A stretch of DNA of 64,000 nucleotides, taken from Primula veris (lineage: Eukaryota; Streptophyta; Magnoliopsida; Ericales; Primulaceae). The notes below the pieces were generated by a model, which saw nothing but the letters and a program-made list of their open reading frames with translations, did not search any database and was not told the DNA's origin. Each line of letters starts with the position of its first letter. Within the stretch, counting starts at the first letter, position 1. A program made the position numbers and the translations under genes. The stretch spans positions 4,037,501 through 4,101,500 of the forward strand of contig OY821741.1 of the NCBI GenBank assembly GCA_963682055.1, read 5' to 3'. Below are positions 36,557 to 46,767 of this stretch, one piece after another.

Positions 36557-36758
36557 TGTTGTAAGATTATTGGACTCTTATTGGGCTTTTACTTATTGGG
36601 CCCAGATGGGCTTTTAACCCTACCCCTCTATCTATATAAAGAGGGCTAGGGGTCTTGTACTTGAACATTCATATTCATTCATTAATAAAGACGATACTGT
36701 TCTCCCCTCTCTCTACTTCTGTCTCCCTAAATACATAGCTAATAGTTGTATTACAATA
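36557..36758 (+). repeat. 3' LTR of Copia element
   Basis: Identical to the 5' LTR except AAAGAGGG here versus AAATAGGG there. Confidence 0.95.
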
Positions 36759-36763
36759 AACTT

Positions 36764-38300
36764 AATATTTTTCGATCAAATAAGCAGTAATAAGTAATAA
36801 CTAACAAGTATACACAATTATAAATTTAATTATGCTAACATGACTACTAGCACATAAATAATTTTATAATATCTTCTACATTTTCCTAAAATATTTATAA
36901 AATCAATTAGCATATGAATTAGGATTTTCATAGTAGAATATTATCATTTGGACAATAAGTATACATATGCTAACAAAACTACTACTACCATTTACATTAA
37001 AAAATCAGTTTTGGAGTTTGGACAGTGAAGTGATTCTTTTTTATTATCATTGCAAAAATAAGAATTAAACTACAAAAGCATACGCTTAAGGTTGTCTATT
37101 CGATTGTAACATATTTGTAAAATCAATAAGAACATTTATGTAGTATACAAGATACATGCCACTGATTCGACAAGTGAATTCGATCATTCGTTACCTTTCT
37201 TCATTAACGTCAATAAGCTAAGGCAGTTTTCGATAGAGAAATAGTAAGACATGAGCGATTTAGTGTATAAAAGAGAGACATCAAAGCCTTTTCGCGTGTA
37301 GAGACAGAAACTAATGAAAGAAAATGGCAGTTTGGAGCTTTTTTCGATATTTTATAAAAGTCACATTTCTCTTAAAGACTTGTAAAACCGCGCACCTTTT
37401 TAGTAAATAAAGCGGTGGACTAAAAAAATCCTCCTTTTTTTACATTTAAAGAAAAAAATAAGAGAATCATTGATTAGTATATAAAAGTATACTTAATTTC
37501 TAAAAACCCACATTCTCAAGTTTTTATTTTTTTAAGATTTGATACATATAAGATACCATTAATGAGCATCAATATTAAAAACAAAAGATAAAAAAAATAG
37601 CAGTATATAACATATGTATTAATCTTTAGAACTGTTTTAGATTGTGAGTTTTCTTTAATCAAGTATTGATAATACATACATACCGAAAAAAATTATTGAT
37701 AATACATATATATAAATATATATATATTCATCATGTTCCCAAAATATTTTACGTAAATTCGAAACGCCACTCATAATCTTTGATTAACATTTTTTTTGTT
37801 CGTCATGATAAAAGTTTGATTTTTTTTATTTATTCAATATCCGGTCCATTTTATTAATAAAATAGCAAAAATATTCTTTCATGAGCCACGCCCCCATGAT
37901 AGCGTTTCTGATCAAAAAAACATTAACGAAAAATGATGGCATTACGACCTACAATCTAAAGACAACTAATGCTAATGAACCTATTTTACTAAGTACATGG
38001 CAAAAAATAACAAAATTAACACTTTTAATCTTCACTTTTCAAAGCAAAAACAATCTACGATGACTTGCTATGTACTCTTTATGTCATGTATCCTTATATC
38101 TCCTATACATCGCCGTGATCAAAGTGATCTAAACAACAAGTTCAATAGCAAAATTTTTGCTTAAAAATGAGATTAATCATGTTAATTTAGTGTAAAAAAA
38201 CCGGTTCAAAGTATGCAATATCAACTGAATCACCAGTTTAGTACGAATTAAGAAGAAAACTAAAAAAAAGCTATCATCTCACTTAGACAAACTTGTCGAA
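36764..38300. other. Intergenic, AT-rich
   Basis: 1.5 kb with no supportable gene, repeat array or element ends. Confidence 0.55.
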
Positions 38301-38308
38301 GAAAAATT

Positions 38309-38695
38309 TCATGCTGCTACATCTTGAATTTTGTATGTACTTCTTTTAACACAAGAGCTTTCGCTCTGGTCCAAAACATATGCAGCATGAGTGAGTTTTG
38401 TGAACTCCATGGGTGAGAAAAAAGTCTTGTTTGAGCAGTGCGCTCCTTGTTTTGCTAAACCATCTGCCACCTGATTTTGTTCCCTATATATATGACATAA
38501 ATCACAACTCAGAATACCCATTAGTTCAACTAAATCCAACCATAAAGTATCAAATTTAGGCCCTGGTTTGGTGCATTTTTTCCACCAATTGACAATAATT
38601 TCAGAGTCCGTTTCTATGCAAATATTACTAATATTTAACATGTAACATATAAGCAAGCCATCTCTAATAGTCATGAATTCTGCATAAGTGTTACT
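38309..38695 (-). pseudogene. RNase H-like (RVT_3) domain fragment
   Basis: On the minus strand it reads TYAEFMTIRDGLLIC, then CIETDSEIIVNWW and, near the end, HIYREQNQVADGLAKQGA. These are the Glu, Asp and HxxxxxNxxAD positions of the plant RNase H-like domain found at the C-terminus of LINE-type ORF2 proteins and in many host-annotated fragments. The frame opens right after a TAA, so the first catalytic Asp and first strand are missing. It is a fragment of about 125 codons, most likely left by a non-LTR element. Confidence 0.8.
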
Positions 38696-39085
38696 TTAAT
38701 TAAAAAGATTAAGCAATTCTTGTCATCTATTAAAATACTCTCACAATCCCTATTACATGGGTTACCGTATGTAAAACCGTGACAATTTAAAGTATAAAAG
38801 TTTGACTCTTATACTTTCTGTCACATGCCACAAGTTAGAACAGATTAACAATTAATTTTAATGACATTAGTTGAATGGTTAAAACTTAAAACTATTAATT
38901 TCGAGACTTCCAACTATATTGAATTACGGATGAAGTGTTACATTGGAGTATAATTTAAGGAAAAAAGATGGAGAAGAATAAAATGCCACAATTACAATAA
39001 TATTATAATTTATATGCAGCCATAACTAACAATAGTATAAATTAGATTTTTAAATGTTAATCCATGATTGATGTGGATTCCCTTG

Positions 39086-39124
39086 CCTAGAAAGAGTTTT
39101 TTTTTTTTTTTTTTTTAAAAAAAG
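39086..39124. repeat. Poly-T/poly-A tract
   Basis: A run of about 25 T followed by AAAAAAA lies 0.2 kb before the LINE ORF1. It may be the tail of an older antisense retroposon. Confidence 0.5.
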
Positions 39125-39340
39125 TTTGTATCTGAGCAGATTTGTTGCTTAGGGTTTACGCCTATAAACTTATTTTTTTGGAATTTAAGCCAACCTTACT
39201 TGATAAAAGATTTAGAGAATCACCTATATCTCTATCTCTATATCTAAATATATAACCATAACATTTATACCTATAAAGCTAGTGCTAAACTAGCTTAATA
39301 TATTTTCCTTTAACTTATAATAGTCTTGATTGTTTTTGCA

Positions 39341-40969
39341 ATGAAAACGAGGGGCAAAAGCCAGCTACAACAAGCCACTGGCACTCCGGCCAGTTCTGCC
39401 ACAAGTTCAATTAAGGCAACATATCAAAACGAAAAGGCTATGAGAACAAGCAACAAGTGGAACTCTGAGGTATCATCTATGAATAGTGTAGATCCTCTTG
39501 GCCACCTGGAGGTGGAGGGGAGGATCTCTTCTTCTTTGGTGAATGATGAGGTGGTGTGTGAGTCTCACCCAACTGCAGAAAAAGAGGATATAATTTCAAG
39601 TTTAAAATTTGAAAATACAACAGCCTTACCTCAAATTAACAAAGTCTCTGCTCAAGATTGGGATACCCCTTTAAAAGTACATTCTATCAACATTTTGAAT
39701 GAGCTAAATGTGGAAAATTCTGACGGCAAGGCACATAGTTCTACTAATTTGAAAACTAGTCCTTCTGTTCAGAAAATTGACACCAAGAAAGTTAAAAAAT
39801 GGTCTAACGTGGTAAAGAATAATGGTTTATCCACTGCCATGAAACTTACACATATTAAGAGTGGATCTAAATTTATCTATTCTATTCCTGAAGAGTTTGG
39901 TCTACTAAGTGAAGCAATCTGGAATACTACAATGGTGGGTTATTTTCTTGAAAAAAGGCCTACCTTTGAGAGTATTGAAACTGAACCTTTTAAAATCTGG
40001 AAAAGTGCTGGATTTAATGAAGTAATCTCATGTGCTAAGGGCTTTTACCTTTTTAAATTTGATAGTTGTGATGGTAGAGATCAAGTGCTGGCAAATAGAT
40101 CTTGGTTCATTCTGCATAGGCCCCTACATCTGAAAAAATGGCATAAGGATATGAATTTTAGTAAAGATGATATTAAATCAGTGCCAGTTTGGGTTAAATT
40201 TTATAACATCCCTCTTAAGTTTTGGATTGAGGTGGGACTAAGCCATGTAGCAAGTCTTTTGGGAGTTCCTATATGTGTGGATGAGATGACTTCAAACCAT
40301 AAGAGATTAATTTATGCTAGAATTCTTATTGATATTAACTGCAATAATGAATTTCCCTCTTCCTTGACAATTCAATCTGCTGGCAGTTCTTATGAGTTTG
40401 AGGTTGATTATAGTTGGACTCCTAGAACTTGTGAAAGTTGTAAAACTTTTGGTCACTCTAAGGACAAATGTCCTAAAGTTTGTTTTGGTTGCAAAGAATT
40501 TGGGCATATTCTGGAAAAATGCCCAAAGAAAACTAATATCATAGTGAAAAATCCTATTATTTATGATTTTTACAAAATAAGAGGACACACTGTGGATCAA
40601 TGTTTTAAGGCAAAGAAAATAGTTGCTGAGGCTGACTCAAAATGGATCACAAAGCCTGTTTATATTACAAATGTAACAAATAATGAGGGTACAAAAGAGA
40701 GTAAAAATGAGTAGACTGATATAAAAGGAAATAAATCACCCACTAGGCCTGTTTTCCAAGTGGTTAAGGTGAGTAATAAATTTGAAGGACTGTGTGACTT
40801 ATCTGTTGAGGAGGGAGAGTATATTTCTGGTAATACTGACCATATTTCTCATGAACCTACTGCAGCACCTGTGAAATTATTAGAGAATGGTGAGTATGGG
40901 AATAATAGTATCATGGGAAACAATAAGGAAGATCTTGTACATGTGGATGAGGAGCTAGTTAAGTTCTAA
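39341..40969 (+). pseudogene. LINE ORF1 (DUF4283 and zinc knuckles), one in-frame stop
   Basis: Started at ATG 39341, since the upstream in-frame codon at 39326 is TTG. The protein has a variable Ser-rich N-terminus, a DUF4283 domain (WNTTMVGYFLEKRPTFE through VPVWVKFYNIPLKFW, about 39920-40230) and CCHC knuckles CESCKTFGHSKDKC and CFGCKEFGHILEKC; a third knuckle-like motif has lost its first Cys (DFYKIRGHTVDQC). A TAG at 40712-40714 interrupts the frame, which then stays open to 40969. This is the nucleic-acid-binding ORF1 of plant L1-type LINEs. Confidence 0.88.
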
Positions 40970-41061
40970 AGTGGGATGGGATGAAGTGACAAAGCCCTTG
41001 ATGGAGGGGGAGACTAGAGATCAAAAGATTAAAAGACTGGAACATTATTTTGATGTGTAAG

Positions 41062-41357
41062 TGGGTTTGTAATCTAACTAATTCAGTCTATAACTCTCTT
41101 TGGAATAAATGGGTAAATATTTACCTACTCAAAGGACACTGTATTTGGGAAGTTAAAGTTCTTTCTGTTTCATCATGGATCTGGAAAAACCTACTAAAGA
41201 TGAGACATATTTGTAAATCACTAATTCATCACAAAGTGAGAGTTGGTACAAAAATCTTCTTATGGTATAATAATTGGACTCAACTAGGTCCTCTCGGTGA
41301 ATTGGTGGATCATGCAATTATTTATAATACTGGATTGGGACATCCCTTTTGGGAGTA
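41062..41357 (+). pseudogene. LINE ORF2 C-terminal fragment
   Basis: The frame reads YNSLWNKWVNIYLLKG, then SSWIWKNLLKMR and TKIFLWYNNWTQLGPL, the conserved stretch after the reverse transcriptase of plant L1 ORF2. Endonuclease and reverse transcriptase that should lie between ORF1 and here are missing; part of the reverse transcriptase is found inverted at 44013-45070. The fragment stops at the solo LTR inserted at 41358. Confidence 0.82.
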
Positions 41358-41583
41358 TGTAACGACTCGGAAATTTTGGATATTTATTATTTATTTGTAT
41401 TATTTTTCTAAAGTGATATTAATGTATTGTGTAATTGTATATATGTGAAATAAATAATGTAGCAATGCATATGTAACAATAATGTTGGGTTCTATTTGTA
41501 ATTAGTAATAATTATGTGGGCTAATGTGGTTATTTAAATAAAAACTAAAACCTAATTATAAACACATAACCTTCATACATACA

Positions 41584-41637
<54 letters not shown>

Positions 41638-44012
41638 ATTAATATATGTGTAGACCCATGAAGCCTTGAAACAACTATTTGCAAAACAATCCTATAAAAT
41701 ATAATATTTACAAAACAAAAGAAAGAAAACACACGGTTAGATTTTAAATAAATAAAAAACTGCTCTATACTTCTAACCGTCAAACACCCCCACTTTCCCA
41801 CTTTCAAACTCATTTAAACATTTTCTACGTGTAACTTTTGTTTCTCTCTCTCATTTTCTCCCTTTATTCAATTGATCTGTATTTAATATTTATTCACTCA
41901 TGGGTGCATTAATTTGTTATTGGTAAGATAGTCTTCTAAGGTATGTATTATTTTCTTATCTTTGTTCATAAATTTCATGTTTTATAGCGTTCGATCGAAC
42001 CACGCGTTAGACTACGCATCGCGTGGGCACACCCGTTAGTATATATATATATATAGACACGTACAACGAGAGAAGACCGGGAGAGATGAGATACGAGAGA
42101 AGAGAGAGACCTATGACGAAGTGAGGACGAGAGTAGAGGTCGGAGACTAGACCAGGTCAGGCTGCGGTGGTAGGTGGCGGTAGTGGGTGCAGTTTAGGGT
42201 TTTAAGGCTGCGGCTTCGAGGGGTGATTACGAGATCATCGGGTGTCCATTTTTCCGAACAAATATGTTTTCTTAGTCTATTTTTCGAGATCTATCTATCC
42301 GTGTAAGTCGTTTCATCTGATTTTAACTTTTATAAAAACCCAGTTTTGGGATTTTAATAATAATCCGAATTTATAATAGTTTTATTAATCGGTAACTCAT
42401 TTTAATTGCGTTTAGGGGCTGTTTATGGACTGTTATTAGGCTGTCCAGATCTGGTTTTGATGGATCGGTGGGTTTTCGACTCAAGTTTGGGATATTTTGA
42501 CAAACGAGCTCTCGTTTGCGTAGCTAAGGGGGAAGAATATGGTTTCTCTTTAAAGGCGGTTTTGTGTGTTGTTTGTTGTATGCTAAGCTATGTAAAATGT
42601 TTAGTGTGTATTGCATCATGTCGCATTGTTTTATTTACGGTAATTATAGTGTATGGCGATTTTACTATTTTATTAGAAATTGAATTGTGAAAAAAAAAAG
42701 GTGATTTAAATGTGTTATTTAATTAAATATTTTAAAAACGTGAAAGTGGTGAAAGTGTAAAAGTGGCGAAAGTGGTGAAAGTGTGACAGTGGTGATATTG
42801 TGTGAACATTGTGTTGATACCGTGACATAGATGTGTTCAACTGATTTTTAATATTCGATTAAATAAACTATTACAAAGTGTGGCGTTTTTTATTTTATTT
42901 TCAGTTTGTGGACTTTGCTGGTTACGTTTTTGGGAGTCTTTTATATTTATTTTAGGGATTGCAGTACCAAGTGTTAAGGCGGAGCTGTGTCAGCTTACGG
43001 TGAGATCCCGGAAACTTGCGCAAGGATTAGGTATATCGGTACCATAGGGTTAGTCCACTTAAAGTCGGCCTCATATCTTTTGGTCTCATATTAGTGTCTG
43101 AATATGGGTGAGGGAACCATTGCACTTTGGGTCCTAGAACAGAGTGGCTCTAAAAGTGGGTACATGTGAGGCAATCCCGACTTTGTGTTTCGTTGAGTCT
43201 TGTTTTATTTTGGTTTATTTTGTTTTGTTTTAATTTATTTATTATTAATTCAGTTGATCTTGATTATATGTTCATTTACTTGTGTTTGCGAGTTATACTT
43301 GTTGATGTGTTTTTCGTGCAATTGTTCTTTGTCATTATTTGCCAAGATATTATATTTACCATGTTAGGACTGTGTGTACGTGTTTAGTAGCACGCGCCAT
43401 TTTTTTTAAAGCGAGATTGTTTTCTTACCTCCTTTCTTTGTTTTCTGTATATTTTGTTCATGATCGATGTACAGGTGTTGATGTAGACTGTGGCGAAGTT
43501 TAGAATGCTTGCATGGGGCTCATTATCATATTACACGTGATCGTGCGCACAGACTTGTTTTTATCCATTTTGGTATTATCTCATTTTGAGCCTTGTGGGC
43601 CTAATAGGCGTTTAACGCAAGTTTATTTTAGATTACGCTATTTTATAGAATGACAGCTGGTTTGGATTTGATTTATTCTTGTTGGATTATTTGGTAATCG
43701 CGCTGCGATTTTGTTATGTATTGTTTCAGACAGGTCTAATTTATTAGAAACAAATAGATACGCAAAGCTCATGCCGAAATTTTCTAAAAATGTATTGCTT
43801 TGTTTGTGTTGTCACTTTTTAACACCGTTGGCTAGCCTTAGGTCAATAAAGTGAATCAAATGTGATTATCGGCATGTCCTGAAGTATTGATTTGGTTCTA
43901 TTGATTGACATATTATTGAATGGCATTCTGTATGTTTCGTTATTTAAACATTTTCCTTTTTATTTTAATTTACATTCACGATCCGGGTTTATCCAAAATC
44001 CGGGGCGTGACA
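41358..44012 (+). mobile_element. Solo LTR related to the LARD family, TSD GAGTA
   Basis: Starts TGTAACGACTCGG and ends GGGGCGTGACA like the LTRs of 16303-24346; flanked by GAGTA at 41353-41357 and 44013-44017. At 2655 bp it is about 0.5 kb longer, because of an insertion near 41635-42039 and a GTGAAAGTG-rich patch (42738-42800). Blocks at 42930-43250 and 43440-44012 stay close to the LARD LTRs; other parts diverge clearly, so it is an older or different subfamily. Confidence 0.92.
41635..42039 (+). mobile_element. Possible small non-autonomous Helitron inside the solo LTR
   Basis: This segment is absent from the two LARD LTRs and sits in the AT microsatellite. Its right end has the hairpin CCACGCG...CGCGTGG (42000-42026), then ten bases and TTAG before T, one base off the Helitron CTAG terminus. 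Its left end begins TACTATTAATA. There is no terminal inverted repeat or target duplication, as expected of Helitrons. Confidence 0.5.
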
Positions 44013-45070
44013 GAGTAGACTACCTTTCCAACATGCAGCTTTTTTACAAATCTTCTCAATTAAGGGTTCATACATGTTAACAGTCAATTTAGCATAGTGT
44101 AAAAGAATTCCTAAGTATTTAGTAGGGAAAGAACCCTCCATGAAACCAGTAACATTAGCAATAATACTCTTTCTACTATGCAAAATATCACTATGAGTGA
44201 GAAAAACACTCTTACTCCTATTAAGGAGCTGTCCTGAAACAAGCTCATAAGCATTAATAAAATTCATAAGAGTATCAAGATTATTCTTACACCCATTAGC
44301 AAAAATAAGCACATCATCAGCAAAGAGAATGTGAGAGACAAGAGCAGCATTATAAAATGTTTTATAGGGTGTAAGCTTATTAGTACCAATAAGATTATTT
44401 AAACCTCTAATTAGTATCTCCTCATCTATTATGAAAAGTAGAGGTGATAGAGGGTCACCTTGCTTTAAACCCCTACTAGAAGAGAAAAACACAGATGTGA
44501 CACCATTAATGCAGATAGAATATGTAGCATTAGTAATACAATTAAGAATAAAATCAATCCAATCATCATGAAATCCAAAAGCCCTAAGTATTTTTTCCAA
44601 AAAATCTCAACTTAATTTGTCAAAATCTTTAGCCATGTCACGCTTAAAAACTAAATTTTCACCTCTCACACTTTCATCAATATGCCTAAGGAGCTCTTGT
44701 GAGAGTAGAATGACATCAGAAATGTACCTTCCCTCAACAAAACCACTTTGTTGAGGGGAGATTATTCTGGAAAGAATTGTAGTAAGTCTAGCAGTAGTAA
44801 TTTTAGAAATAATTTTATAAAGCACTTGGCAAATACTAAGATATGGCAACGGGTCATTAAATTTAGGAATAAGAACAAGAATAGCAGATAAGGCAGCATT
44901 AGGGAAAATTCCCCTTTAAAGATATATTGTATAGCCAAGAGTAAATCATTCTTAATAATGTCCCAACAATTCACAAAGAAACTAGATGTGAACCCATCAG
45001 GGCCTGGAGCAGAGTAAAGAGGAATAGCAAAAGTGGTTGATTTACTAATTTTTGTCTTGTTACTCATGTG
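44013..45070 (-). pseudogene. Inverted LINE reverse transcriptase fragment
   Basis: Minus strand, N- to C-terminal: SAPGPDGFTSSFF (near 45000), PYLSICQVLYKIISK, SPQQSGFVEGRYISD (near 44750), RGLKQGDPLSPLLF (near 44480), FADDVLIFANG (near 44300) and KKAACWKGSLL at 44013. These are reverse transcriptase blocks of plant L1 LINEs; the catalytic FADD is present. Lesions are a TGA at 44607-44609 where Trp is expected (KLS-W-DFLEK) and a frameshift near 44920. It lies opposite in strand to ORF1 and to the ORF2 tail at 41062-41357. Confidence 0.88.
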
Positions 45071-46767
45071 AAGCAATGTTTTAAAAATCGTGCTATATAG
45101 CGCGAAATATCGATTTTTAGAAAGAAAAAAAAAACACAACGAAAAACCACTATTTGGGTGGAATTGCGCTAAAATCACGCTATATGGGACCAGAAGCGCA
45201 AAAGACGTGAAATTCTGGACCAAAATCATAAATAGCGAGTTAGGAAAAAAAACATCTGATCTAAATAATTAATATATATTATGTAATTTTCATTAAAGTG
45301 TGTGCAGTCCAGATGGTTAAAACAGTGCATTATTTTCCAACAGACCCAAGTTCGAAACTCACCTATAGTAAAAAAAAAATTACACTGCAAAACGCTATGT
45401 AACAACACTATTTGCGCTTTTAGCGTTTTTCTCGAAAAAAACACTTGAAAAAATGCTACGCTAGCGATAACGTTATTTAAAATATTAATGTGAAATAAAC
45501 GTGCTGTCATTGGAAAGGTGCGGTGGAGTTGGAGCATATTACTATGTATGTGTTTTAGTACTTTTTTAACTCTCTTGTTATGTAGTGTAGTTACAAAAAG
45601 ATTTAGTATTAATAATGGAATGTTACATTTTTACCATTTTAGCAATAAACTTTTAAGTTTTTTTTTAATTTGGGTCCCGAACTACCAATTTTCGTCTAGT
45701 CAGGTGTCCGACATCATAAATTGACTAATTTTCAGTTACTAGTCAAGCATTTGGGTATCTATTTTTGGGTCACTACCTTCCTGCTTTTTGTTCTTCTTTA
45801 TTTACCTTTTTCCTCACCTTCATAATTCATTGCACATGAAAGCATTCGTACATTTTCGAATTACAAGAATAAATGTACATTTTTATTTTATTTTTTAGTG
45901 ATAACAACAACAGTATATTAAGGGAAGGACATTAATGTGCCTAATAAGTTTTGGCTTTCAGCAATTTAATTTTAAACGTTACTAACAACAATAACGTGGA
46001 TAAATAATTAAGTTTATGAATAAGGTTAAAACTTCTCTGGCTTTCAACAACTTCCAACATAAGCAGATGATCGGGAAGGCCACCTCAGGACTATCGGCGC
46101 ATTTGTTATCTACATCTAGACCACCGAATAAGTAGATTAAGGGTCCTAAAGACAAAATGGAAGATTGATATCGAAACTTTCTGTTTGGGAAAATAAGGCC
46201 CGTGATATGGTCCAGTGCCCCGCACTCGCATATCTTAGGACTTGTGCTGCGACACGGCAGCATCCTTGTTCTTGATAACAAACCAAACAAAACCAGATAT
46301 GCAGTAGACAAGCATGCATAAGTCAGGTTTTTCTTCTTCTTCTTCTTCCGCCTTTCCAGCAGCAGCGGAACGAGAGCTTCAAATCTCTAGGCCCACACAT
46401 CGATTGAAGTCCACAGTGAACCGATGGAAGCATCGATCTACGCCGAGTAGACTGAGAGGAAGAGATGAAAGACAATTTTTTTAGTGAGAAACTGCAGCAC
46501 AAACCAAGCTTGATATATACAAAAGTTACATTTTTACATTTAATACGGAGATCTATTGTGATCTTGTTAGAAAATCACTGACTAGTTTTCTACTAGTTCT
46601 GCACCAATAATTTGAAATGCTGAAACAAAATGATTCTCTAGCCAATTTGCACCAAAGTTTACGTAGGATGATGAAAAATAAATTTTTGAAATTATATTTC
46701 AGTCATCGAATGTATGTTTAAGTGCAAAATTGTACCTTAGATATCACAATCGATCATGAAAACAACA
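45071..46767. other. Intergenic
   Basis: No gene recognised. Near 45090-45480 there are several GCGCTATATAGCG-like and AGCGTTTTT motifs. The right part (46320-46767) is the 3' flank of the receptor kinase and has a (TTC)n run near 46330. Confidence 0.5.

Larger units (their letters stand above)
29741..36758 (+). mobile_element. Young Ty1/copia retrotransposon with TG...TA LTRs, TSD AACTT
   Basis: It is 7.0 kb, with 202-bp LTRs at 29741-29942 and 36557-36758 that differ by one base that I can see. The flanks AACTT (29736-29740 and 36759-36763) fix the boundaries, which makes the LTRs start TGTTGTAA and end TTACAATA rather than ending in CA. Between them are a 1.5-kb leader, gag, a 228-bp spacer and pol in the Copia order protease-integrase-reverse transcriptase-RNase H. 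Polypurine tract AAAGGGGGAG precedes the 3' LTR. Three internal in-frame stops make this copy non-autonomous. Confidence 0.95.

Noticed and set aside
45982..46311. 109-aa minus-strand ORF
   Set aside because: Composition and lack of motifs suggest chance; nothing similar is known to me.
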